Assembly: GCA_942159475.1 (NCBI GenBank)
Contig: OW804094.1
Location: forward strand, 49,658,966 to 49,722,965
DNA length: 64,000 nt
Source: Sthenelais limicola
Lineage: Eukaryota > Annelida > Polychaeta > Phyllodocida > Sigalionidae
Direction of reading: 5' to 3'
Shown here: positions 8,843 to 18,052 of the stretch, one piece after another
How positions within the stretch are numbered: the first letter of the stretch is position 1
How the letters are laid out: each line of letters starts with the position of its first letter
Made by a program: the position numbers and the translations under genes
Notes under the pieces: model-generated
What the model saw: the letters and a program-made list of their open reading frames with translations, nothing else
Database searches by the model: none
What the model was told of the DNA's origin: nothing

Positions 8843-11518
8843 TCAATGCTCTTGGGAGGAGACTGTTTTGCCTGAATTGTTTTCTTCTTCAGTCAATTTA
8901 GGTGCAGATAAATCATGGGCGTGGCCTTCACTACGTTTTAACCAATCAGCGCCCGCTTCCCGCCATTTTTTCCTGATCCAAGCCATATTGGCGTCCCCCC
9001 AAGATTTCTTGTCTTTTTCGTCATCACTACGTTTAATCCAGGCCATATTCGCATCCCCCCAAGATCTCTTTGATGGATCTCTCTTTTTGATCCAAGCCAT
9101 ATTGGCATCCCCCCATGCTTTCTTGTCTGGGTTTCTCTTTATCCAAGCCATATTAGCATCTCCCCAAGCCCTCTTTTCTTCCTCAGATGGATTTCTTTTA
9201 ATCCAGGCCATATTTGCGTCAGCCCATGCTTTCTTGTCTGGGTTTCTTTTTATCCAAGCCATATTAGCATCCCCCCAAGATCTCTTTTCTTCCTCAGTTG
9301 GATTTCTCTTAATCCAAGCCATATTTGCATCAGCCCATGCTTTCTTGTCTGGGTTTCTCTTTATCCAAGCCATATTTGCATCCCCCCAACTTTTCTTCTC
9401 CTTCTCATCTTCACTTCTTTTAATCCAGGCCATATTGGCGTCCCCCCAAGCCCTCTTTTCCTCCTCCTCCTCCTCCTCTGGTGCTCTCTTTATCCAGGCC
9501 ATATTGGCATCCCCCCAAGATTTCTTATCAGGGTTTCTCTTTATCCAAGCCATATTGGCATCCCCCCAAGCCCTCTTTTCTTCCTCAGATGGATTTCTCT
9601 TAATCCACGCCATATTTGCATCGCCCCAACTCCTCTTATCACCTCTCTTAATCCAAGCCATATTAGCATCCCCCCAGGATTTCTTATCTGGATTTCTCTT
9701 TATCCAAGCCATATTAGCATCGCCCCAAGCTTTCTTATCAGGGTTTCTCTTTATCCATGCCATATTAGCATCGCCCCAAGCTTTCTTCTCCTTCTCCTCA
9801 TCTCCCCGTTTAATCCATGCCATATTTGCATCCCCCCATGACTTCTTTTCCTTCTCTTCATCCCCTCTCTTAATCCAGGCCATATTCGCATCCCCCCATG
9901 CTCTTTTATCAGTAGGATTTCTTTTAATCCAAGCCATATTTGCATCCCCCCATGACTTCTTCTCTTTCTCCTCTCCATCCCCTCTCTTAATCCATGCCAT
10001 ATTAGCGTCAGCCCATGCCCTCTTATCATTAAGGTTCCTCTTTATCCATGCCATGTTGGCGTCACCCCATGATTTCTTATCTGCATTTTTCTTAATCCAG
10101 GCCATGTTGGCATCCCCCCAGGCGCGTTTATCAGCCTCACTCACACTCTTTTTGATCCAAGCCATATTAGCATCACCCCAACTTTTCTTATCAGCTTTGT
10201 GTATGTCACTAGAATCAGAAGATGTTCCTTCAGCATCTGAACCTTCCGGGTGTAAAGACTCCACAGCTGTAGTATCCCTGCGGCTTATCCTGTGGTGTGG
10301 TTGGTACTCTGGCTCCTCATCCTCTCCTCTACCCATGTCACTGCGTTTAATCCAATCAGTGTTAGCATTACTCCAGCTTCGTTTATCCTCATCCATATCC
10401 ATCTCATCTTCCTGGTCTGGATTTCTCTTAATCCAGTTCATGTTGGCATCTCCCCAGCTACGTTTCTTCAACCAACCCATAACTCCATCATTGTCCCATG
10501 CTCGCTTCTTCAGCCATTGCATATCGCCAGCCGCCCATTTTTTATTAAGCCAGTCCGATTCTGGGTGCCAATTTCTCTTTAACCACTCTGTATTAGCGTC
10601 GCCCCAAGCTCGTTTCTTTAACCAAGCCATATTTGCATCGGCCCAGGCTCGTTTCTTCAGCCAGGACATATTAGCATCTCCCCAAGTTCTCTTCTTTAGC
10701 CAGTCTGTGTTAGCAGCGGCCCAATTCCTTCTTTGGGTCCAGTTGGGATCATAGCTGCGTTTCAACCACTCCGCCCCTGCATCGGACCAACTGCCTCGTT
10801 TTAACCAGTCAGAATTAGCATTGGACCAACTTCTTTTCTTGATCCAGTTCATATTGGCATCTCCCCAACTTCTGCGAGATGGGGATTCATATTCCCTTCC
10901 TCCCCAATATCCTTCATCATCATTATCATCATAGTAATCAGCCGCCCGGCGTAACCTGTTGGAATGCTTGGAAAAGGCTGGTAAGGTAATATCAATGCCC
11001 TTCGTGGGAGTATAATCACTTCTGATGTAATATCGGAGAACTGGGCTTATAATTGAACCTAAAGTTATTCTCATATAGATGATTCTTCTCGATGGTTCCT
11101 CCTCTTCTTCTACCTGCTCTTCACTATCCTCCTCACTTCCCCCTTTGCTGTTGCTATCCCTAGAACTGTGTAAAGATAAATTGTAAAAACCGTCTTGGTT
11201 CGTGTAGAATTGACAGTGGAATTTGCTATCACCCAGTTTGATTTCAGCTTTGGCGAGTGGGGTGCAGTCACTTGTGAAAACGTGGCCCGTAATGGTGACA
11301 GAAGGTGGTACGTCTCCCTCACATTGGGGGGCAGAAAGGGGGGAATTTTCTGTACCTGAGACTGAGGAGGAGGAAGGAGAAGAGGAAGAAGCATCGGCGT
11401 TGTTGGTTTTTGTTGTTGCGGCAGGTCGGCATGGATGATGTTGGTAACAGTTGACTGCGCACCAACTAGTAACAAGGAGCATAAATGCATGCCAAAGCAA
11501 ACCTGGTCTTCGCCACAT
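8843..11518 (-). CDS. Multi-copy W-x6-W neuropeptide precursor, secreted, single exon
   Basis: The product is an 891-residue secretory-pathway precursor that would be cut by prohormone convertases into many short peptides. The open frame reaches 23 codons further upstream, but without an ATG. I start at the ATG at 11518 because it has A at -3 and opens directly into a signal peptide (residues 1-24, hydrophobic core about 7-22). A Ser/Thr-rich stretch follows (about 31-60), then a Cys-containing beta-rich region (about 70-180). A diverse block at 217-392 has about 12 peptides such as SWGDANMNWI and TWGDANMSWL. An acidic spacer spans 393-445. The block at 446-851 holds 22 copies of (S/A)W(G/A)DANMAWI, each followed by KR, KK or RKK and separated by acidic linkers such as NPDKK or GDEEKEKK. 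A last unit, WREAGADWL-KR, precedes a 29-residue tail. W-x6-W spacing is the myoinhibitory/allatostatin-B signature, but no Gly precedes the cleavage site, so the products would end in free Ile or Leu. Precursor status is near certain; family membership is inference. Confidence 0.93.
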   Translation of the reverse strand: MWRRPGLLWHAFMLLVTSWCAVNCYQHHPCRPAATTKTNNADASSSSPSSSSVSGTENSPLSAPQCEGDVPPSVTITGHVFTSDCTPLAKAEIKLGDSKFHCQFYTNQDGFYNLSLHSSRDSNSKGGSEEDSEEQVEEEEEPSRRIIYMRITLGSIISPVLRYYIRSDYTPTKGIDITLPAFSKHSNRLRRAADYYDDNDDEGYWGGREYESPSRRSWGDANMNWIKKRSWSNANSDWLKRGSWSDAGAEWLKRSYDPNWTQRRNWAAANTDWLKKRTWGDANMSWLKKRAWADANMAWLKKRAWGDANTEWLKRNWHPESDWLNKKWAAGDMQWLKKRAWDNDGVMGWLKKRSWGDANMNWIKRNPDQEDEMDMDEDKRSWSNANTDWIKRSDMGRGEDEEPEYQPHHRISRRDTTAVESLHPEGSDAEGTSSDSSDIHKADKKSWGDANMAWIKKSVSEADKRAWGDANMAWIKKNADKKSWGDANMAWIKRNLNDKRAWADANMAWIKRGDGEEKEKKSWGDANMAWIKRNPTDKRAWGDANMAWIKRGDEEKEKKSWGDANMAWIKRGDEEKEKKAWGDANMAWIKRNPDKKAWGDANMAWIKRNPDKKSWGDANMAWIKRGDKRSWGDANMAWIKRNPSEEEKRAWGDANMAWIKRNPDKKSWGDANMAWIKRAPEEEEEEEKRAWGDANMAWIKRSEDEKEKKSWGDANMAWIKRNPDKKAWADANMAWIKRNPTEEEKRSWGDANMAWIKRNPDKKAWADANMAWIKRNPSEEEKRAWGDANMAWIKRNPDKKAWGDANMAWIKKRDPSKRSWGDANMAWIKRSDDEKDKKSWGDANMAWIRKKWREAGADWLKRSEGHAHDLSAPKLTEEENNSGKTVSSQEH
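8965..10182 (-). repeat. Tandem coding array of 22 near-identical decapeptide units
   Basis: The units encode SWGDANMAWI (11 copies), AWGDANMAWI (8) and AWADANMAWI (3), with unit lengths of about 40-65 bp set by variable acidic spacers. The core DNA is nearly invariant between units, while the spacers vary in length (GDKR up to APEEEEEEEKR). This suggests recent unequal exchange or gene conversion together with selection on the peptide core. The plus-strand frame through the array is also open, but it is only the antisense shadow of the same repeat. Confidence 0.9.
10979..11311 (-). other. Beta-sandwich-like propeptide domain inside the precursor
   Basis: This covers about residues 70-180 of the W-x6-W precursor. 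The pattern is TITGHVFTSDCTPLAKAEIKL, then an aromatic strand, a TNQDGFYNLSL turn and strand, an acidic insert, and a final ISPVLRYYIRSDY strand. It reads like one small immunoglobulin-type beta fold of the carboxypeptidase-regulatory, transthyretin-like or intradiol-dioxygenase class: a G-x-V strand, then P-x-x-x-A-x-I, then D-G-x-Y. I see no iron-binding Tyr/His set, so catalytic activity is not suggested. It may act as a folding or sorting module for the precursor. The fold call rests on pattern only. Confidence 0.4.
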
Positions 11519-11798
11519 CTTGATGGCTGTTGTACTAACGGTACAGACGCTAGTATTTGTTAAAGTATTGGCTTTTGCAGTAATCAATATCTTTGTGCGG
11601 CAGCGCGGTCAACAAAGCTGCTTTTGTGGATAAGCTATGGTCTATCCTAAGTAGTAACAGCAGTATTTGTAGTAACAAGAAATAAACAACAGTACGGGAG
11701 GAGGAAAATGTGTTTCTTGCAATGTATCTCTGAGTGAAAGTGTCCTTGCCAATGTTCCTTTTGTTTGTAATGTCAGCGAACTAGTATAAGTCCCTCTG

Positions 11799-11808
11799 TA
11801 TTTATAAA
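11799..11808 (-). promoter_or_regulatory. Putative TATA box of the peptide precursor gene
   Basis: On the minus strand the sequence reads TTTATAAATAC, about 285 bp upstream of the chosen ATG. That would place transcription start near 11770 and give a 5' leader of about 250 bases. The spacing is reasonable, but in AT-rich DNA such a motif can arise by chance. Confidence 0.4.
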
Positions 11809-11984
11809 CGGATAGATCCAACTTCCTCCGAGGTATAACTTGTATGTTAACACACCCCTCGTTGCCAGTATAGAATGGCAGAGGGGGATGTATTGTATTA
11901 ACTCCTCAACACCCTGTATTTGAAGCTTTTTCCTTCGCGCAAACCTTGAGGAAAAAGTTGCAGATTGTCTTTCTATTAATTTCT

Positions 11985-12180
11985 GGATGCGCGGTGTGGA
12001 GTAGTACGGAGCGGCTCCGTTTGGTGGCGCGGCGACCTGTGATTAGGGGGCCGGCCAGTGACTGGCTCTGCAGGTTCTGCCGTGCGCGCTGGGTGAGAGC
12101 GCGTTTATGAAGTCGCCTGTTCAATGTAGGCGGGGCTTCCTGACGGGGGCGGGACAATCACTGGAGTGACGTCACGGACG
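11985..12180 (-). promoter_or_regulatory. GC-rich island with CRE and GC boxes upstream of the precursor gene
   Basis: This is a sharp GC- and CpG-rich stretch in otherwise AT-rich DNA. It contains a palindromic CRE, TGACGTCA, at 12167-12174, and GC-box-like motifs GGGGGCGGGA (12145-12154) and GGCGGGGC (12129-12136). Its place 470-660 bp upstream of the precursor ATG suggests a proximal promoter or enhancer. CRE control is common for neuropeptide genes. It could instead serve an unseen gene on the plus strand. Confidence 0.45.
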
Positions 12181-12184
12181 CTAG

Positions 12185-12592
12185 GTACCAATCCCAGGTG
12201 AGGAGTGCTTGTTGGATCTGAAAGAGAGAGAAGGATCAAGGGATGGATGGACGGGTGGTAGGTGAAGGGAAAGATCTGCATATACAATATATACGACGCA
12301 TAACCATAGAGAAATACACGGGAGTTCGCTGGCACTGGGATTTATGTACAGTTCAATGATGTCATTCTGCCTTGTTAGTAATGTTTCCTTAATATTTCTA
12401 CATATCCCAGTGTCGGTTTAACCACCTATGTTAATATATGGAGGCAAACAGCTGTTGGGAAGGACAGAGGAGGAGGAGGAGGAGGAGGCGCATAAGTAGG
12501 AGTAGGAGAGAGGATGACACAGCGAGTGTGTGGAGCGAGAGGAGAAAACTGGTAGACTCTATGCACATGTGTATTGGTTCTAGCATTCATCT
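12185..12592. other. Intergenic DNA with a short GGA microsatellite
   Basis: Ordinary unique-looking sequence with a purine-rich (GGA)n run at about 12466-12488. I see no gene. Confidence 0.5.
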
Positions 12593-12593
12593 T

Positions 12594-13572
12594 CTTCCAA
12601 TTACTTCTCTCTTTCCATTTCTGTCTTTTTCGCTTTCTCTCTCTCTCTTTCTTTCTTTCATTCTTGCTCTTTCAATCTCTCCCTCTTGCTCTCCTACTCT
12701 TTGTCTCCTCCTAATCTAGCTTCGTTCAATCTCTCCCTCACCCTTTCCAATTTCTGCCTCCCCCTCTCTCATCACAGCGTTTGTCCCTCTCTACTCTGGT
12801 CACTTTCCCTCTTTTATATATGTCTCGGCGGGAATTATATACATGTCGATATAACGGCAAAACATGAGATGAGGGTAACTATTGAGGGATATCAGGAGGA
12901 AAGTGTGAAGTTGAGAGCCTCAGTTATAAGAGTAAACATGTGCGTGGGTGTAAAAGGGAAATAAGAAACTTTTGACTTTAAGCCTAAAACCACTTTTAAA
13001 TAAATATTGTCTCGCTTTCTTGCAAGGGATTTTCTCTCTCTGTCTTCTCTCTCTCCCTCTTCTTCCATCATTCCTTATTCTGTCCTCTGTCTGGCTGTCT
13101 ATATGTCTCTGTCGACTATTTGTCTCCCTCATTCTCTCCATCACTCCCTCTCTCCTCTCCCTCTCATTCTCTTCCCTCTCTCTCCCTCTCTCCGTCTCTC
13201 TCCGTCTCCCTCTCTATCACTCTCTCACTCTCTCTCTAACCTCTCTCTCCCCCTCCCTTTCTCCCTCATTCCCTCCCTCATTCCCTCCATCACTCCCTCT
13301 CTCCCTATCTCTCTCTCTCCCTCTCTCTCCCTCTCTCTCACTCTCTAACGTCTCTCTCCCCTATATACCTCTCTTACTCTCTCCTCTCTCTCCTCTTTTT
13401 CTCTCTTCCCCCTCCTCGCTCTCCTCTCTCTCTCTCTCCCTCTATCTCCTCTCTCTCCCTCTCTCACTCCCTCTCTCTCTCTCGCCCCCACCTCTCTCTC
13501 CCTCTCTCCCTCTCTCGGTCTCTCCCTCCCTCCCCCTCTCTTAGTCTTTCTCTATCTCTTTCTAAGTCGTCC
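12594..13572. repeat. Polypyrimidine low-complexity tract
   Basis: There are two CT-rich blocks, about 12594-12800 and 13027-13572. The second is built of CTCTCCCT-like words repeated over about 540 bases. Open frames across it encode only Ser, Leu and Pro and are not genes. Such homopyrimidine DNA can adopt non-B (triplex) structure. Confidence 0.9.
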
Positions 13573-15445
13573 TCATTCTCTTCAGACACACAGACACACG
13601 CGTCAGATTAATCTAGCTGCAGAAGTACCATATGGAAATATATGCTCAGAGATAATAAAACTGAGATCAGAAAGTCAATCAGATGATAATTGCCATATCA
13701 TACTTCGTTTGATGGCTCCTTAGAAAACCAAAAATAAATTCAATTCAATGTGAGAATTGCTATCACAATTGTCAACGTTCTGTGATTGTTGATGGTCGTA
13801 CTTAGAACAGTAGGTGGGCGTGGAGTGTCAGAGACGGAGGTGGAGGGATTGTTTTAGAGAGCTGAGAGGTTGTCATCATTGGGTGCCAGAATCAGAAATT
13901 GCAGAAAGTATTCACTCGTTCTTAAATGATTGAAGCATAATTAATTTAAAATCTAGATAAGCATATTTGAAAAGCTGAGTTATATAAGCGATCAAAATTT
14001 ATTAAAATCCAGGATATCTTATGAAATCATAACTATTCAGTCCCGTTATTTATGTTTACCTCATTGTCTGGAGGTTTCATTTGAAATGCTAAAACTATTT
14101 TGCTATACATTTGCCTCCCCCCTCTGAGACTTATTTGTTTTCATTAGATGATTCCACCAACCTGTGGAACCACATTTTTGGCCTTTTTACCCCCAGATTT
14201 CTTTCAAAATCCCATTTTGGGGGCAAAAACGATTTTTTAAAACTACCATTATACCGTTGAATTGCTAAATTTCTAAATAATCATCAAAATTGAACATTTT
14301 ACTTTATATGTAGTGATAGTGTCAAAAAAATAGCAACAATTTTATTTTGGCCAAAAGCCATAAAAAAGGGAAATTATTTTATTAAGTGGGTAGCCTCCCC
14401 CCCCCCCCCCCCCACCTGTCTCTTGCCGCCAGAATTGCGATTTAAGGTGGAGAAATCTAAAAAAAATATTAAAATCATCCTATTTTGTTGAATAATGATG
14501 AAATGCATGGAATTATATATGTATTAAACATCAAATGTATTGATTTGAGTTTGTCTTGAATGCTACTGAAGGAAGAACAAAGGAAGCCCAAAAGTCACTG
14601 GAACACTCAGGAGGCATTGTTTCCCAACGTCAGGTTTATTTTAGGGTTTTTAGAGCCTTATAAGACACAAAATGTTATTTGGCTGTAACTTTTCTTATAG
14701 TTAGAATATTTTCACAAACTAAAAAACATTATCACCCTTATGTGGAGCCCTATCAAGTACAAAATAGTTAAATACAGTATGTGCATATTTGTTTTATTTA
14801 TTTCTACTTTAAATTCTCATTTATTTCCTTACTTTGTTAGGCAATGCACAGAAGTGAAGCAGAACATAATATATATACTTGTTCCCCAGCTCCATTTGTG
14901 ATGGATTTATACACATTTCTTGTCAAGATTCATCTCATATCATTGTCTAAGTCTTTTTCTATACATAATTATTTAATCTGGTGGCAAATGAAATACAAAT
15001 ATTCACTTTACTTGCATTTTATGTTCTTATTCACATAATCTGACGGCAGGAGACATGCTATTTTTGGCCTTTTTCTTATATTTAGGAGCTATTTTTCGAC
15101 CCGCTGTAAAAAAATAACTAATTTTTTTTAAAGAAATTTTATTGAGCTGGTTTCGGTGGTTCACTGATATTTTGACTGACTTTTTTTGTCTATATATACG
15201 ACTATTATATTTAACTAATAATCACAATGGTTCCATACTTGGTAGTTCAATGCGCATATATATATAAGGTTGATAACAAATACCAACTCAACTGATTAAT
15301 GTAAAAATAATTTTAGGGTACCGAGGGGGGGGGGGGCGTCTAGGGGGCCAAATGTTGTCAAATTGGTGGAATTGGCCATCTGTAGGAAAAATAGGAAAGT
15401 CAAGATGTTGCTTTTAACTCGAATCAGTACTGTTTTATAGAGTAA
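13573..15445. other. Intergenic DNA, AT-rich, with a poly-C run
   Basis: It contains a 17-base C run at about 14397-14413 and a 12-base G run at about 15325-15336. I see no convincing exon, RNA gene or named repeat. Confidence 0.5.
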
Positions 15446-15447
15446 AT

Positions 15448-15847
15448 GTGATATAGAAAAACGAGTAACAAGTCGCAAAATTGTTATTATTTCTCAAAGT
15501 GTTTTATTCGTAAGATGTCTTTGTGGGAATGTGTTCATTTTTGGGGTACTTAACGCTGTTTGTAGCATGAATATATTTACTAAGTTTCAGGACAGTGTAT
15601 TAAATATATCCATGCATTTGTAAGGACATCTTATAGAGTTTTTTATCTACTAGTCCACCCAGAAAAATTGCAAACTTTTTAAAAAAGAATAAAAATATCA
15701 AACTTAGGATATAGAACTTATATACTTATCAGATGTCTTACTGTTTACTATCATTGGAATGGGCTTGGAATCTCATCTTTCTAAATAATGATAATATCTC
15801 AAAATTCATAAATATTTGTGACTTGTGACTCATTTTCCTGTAACATA
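15448..15847 (+). repeat. Family A element, near full length
   Basis: It begins GTGATATAGAAAAACGAGTA and ends GACTTGTGACTCATTTTCCT plus a decayed end, with the whole forward interior between them. Confidence 0.9.
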
Positions 15848-15849
15848 TC

Positions 15850-17095
15850 TTTGCAGCCCATGCTATTGCAGCTCTGACTTGGTTATTTGTTCCGAGTGCG
15901 CTAGAACTATCCCGGGTTCATTACACATATAGTTATTTCTTGTCTCTCTCCCCAACCCCCTCTCCCACACCTGTGCCCTTTTCTAATTTCTCTCAATTCA
16001 ATCTCATAAATTGTACTTCAGTTCTTATTTCTGTTTAATACCAGAGGGATTACCAAAGTCTAACTAATTTAACAAAAAAAATCCAAGATTATGAGTAGAA
16101 TATAACCTTTTGTTTGGCCATGTGTAAGTAGGACAGAGCTGAAAGTTGCTCTCCCGATACCTCTGGTTGTTTAAAGATAAAGTTTAAAGATACAGTTAAC
16201 TTGATAACCCCAATCCCCATTACATCGACCCCGAGGAATTCATTTGTGTCTACCTGCATTGGCTGCTTAGCAATAACATGGTCATCTGCATGGTGAAAAG
16301 CTGAAATAATCATGAATATTATTCCATTTTTAACACAGCGCGGTAAACTCTGAACATTGAAGCTGTACAGGCTATTTTTAATCTTGGGCAAAAAAAATGT
16401 GTATGAAAACCTATCCCGTGAGGAGAGAAATTGTATGTAATCATGTTTAAATATTGAAATGATTGAGTATAATAATAATCAAAAATAATTAAATTGATCT
16501 GTTAAACTATATCGAAGTTCATATTGAAGTAAAATGTATTATACAATGACGAGTAGTGCTCATAAAGAGTTTAAATGAATATCCTGTAACCATTTTTGCT
16601 TGACGTGAAACGTATCACGAATGTGAAATATGTCAATAAAAGTTTATAAAAAAAGAAATGGTAACATGTAATTTTAAGAGGAATCAGCTCCTTATATTGA
16701 TCTATTTGAGAAATTGCATTTTTAAAAGCAATTAATCACCTACATAATTTCACTCCAAGCAGTCAAATGACAATTTCTTTCATAAGCACTTGTTGCTTGG
16801 CAGATTAGGAGATTTTAGAGACAGATTTACTAGTAATGTGATTTTAAGGAGTGAGTGAGTGTAGTCATGATGCTTTTTGGCAATATGTGTCCCTTCCTAT
16901 AGGGAGTACCTTTTGAGGCTTTTAATCTCCATAATTAATTACTTTAATTACTCATGAGGTAAGTGTCCTAGGCGAGTGAATCTCCTGGATGGTAGATAGT
17001 GGGGTAATGTTCAGGAAGGTAAATTTCCAGATGGTTAAACTTGGTGGTTAAATGTCTGTCAATTAGCAACATAATTGTGTATTTTTTCATAAAAG
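15850..17095. other. Intergenic DNA, no gene seen
   Basis: AT-rich sequence. The open frame on the minus strand at 16089-16391 has no recognisable features. Poly-A-like strings near 16650 may be a retroelement remnant. Confidence 0.45.
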
Positions 17096-17096
17096 C

Positions 17097-17700
17097 ATGA
17101 AATACTCCTGTACAAGTTACAGGAAATCATCTCTATATTCAAGGTCATCCTTATGTAGTATATTGAGTGCTAATCTTTCCAAGCTAGCCCCAAGGTACAG
17201 GGCATATTCCCTATTCAACCAGTTGTTAAGGTCTGCAACAACTCTGTCTCCACCACTGGCCCCTTTGGTACCCATACAGGTCTGCCTTTCTATGATGGCC
17301 TATATCCAGGTCACCAGGGCAACGTTGCTTTGCCAGCATCCAGAATCACCCTCTGATCCCCCTTTGGCTATTCTCCATCTCCCAAAAAGGCCTCTACCAT
17401 ACACAAAATGGCTGAATTGCCAATGGTGGGTGTTGATAGGTTCTGTCCTACCGGTCCTGTCTGTATGGCACTAAGTGTCATTAACAGGTGTGAACAGATT
17501 AATGGGCAAACTCAGTGACCTGGAGAATCAATATCATAGCTCCACCCAGGAGTATACTAGGGTTGCGCCTCCAACTTAGTGCCCTTGCCTTATGCAATCA
17601 GGCAACTTCTGAGAATATCAACACTTGTCACTGAAATGTATTTCTGTTGTCCTGAATAAACCTAATTTAAAATCAAAATCAATCAAAAATCAAATCAACC
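17097..17700 (+). pseudogene. Possible retroelement remnant with 3' A-rich tail
   Basis: A moderately GC-rich stretch with shifting open frames. It is followed by TGTCCTGAATAAACCTAATT and an A-rich imperfect repeat ending at about 17700. The tail looks like the 3' end of a retrotransposed sequence. I cannot assign a protein family, and the frames are broken. Confidence 0.25.
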
Positions 17701-17739
17701 ACCCCAGCCATGTCTAGGGAAATGACATGTCAAATATAA

Positions 17740-17973
17740 GTGATGTGTTGCAGTGAAATGAGTTACAAGTCGCAAAAATTGGATTTTAAGATATCATCAT
17801 ATTTACAAAGGCGACATCAAGCCGATGCCAATGATGGTAAACGTTAAAGTATCCAATAATTACTTCCATATTTGTGTATGCATGAAAACAGGGCAGTGAT
17901 ATTTCTTAATGGTCAATCACTATAGTAAATTAGGTAAATTTAGTGAAATATACTCCTTCGGATTACCTCGAAA
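17740..17973 (-). repeat. Family A element, right half missing
   Basis: The left terminal repeat GTGATGTGTTGCAGTGAAAT is followed by GAGTTACAAGTCGC and the reverse-orientation interior. The copy is truncated near the start of the 18.05-19.47 kb inverted-repeat element. Confidence 0.85.
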
Positions 17974-18052
17974 ATGTGTAGACAAAACCAAAGTATTCAT
18001 CGCATACAGCCGATGACCGGAAGAGCCGGAAGTGATCGGGAGTTTGAGTCAC

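Noticed and set aside
8796..10754. 652-residue plus-strand open frame across the peptide array
   Set aside because: It is the antisense shadow of the repeat-coding strand. Its repeats (LLIQAILASPQ-like) mirror the decapeptide units, and it has no signal peptide or known domain.
12438..13544. Ser/Leu/Pro-rich open frames
   Set aside because: These come from CT-rich low-complexity DNA with no stop codons in some frames.
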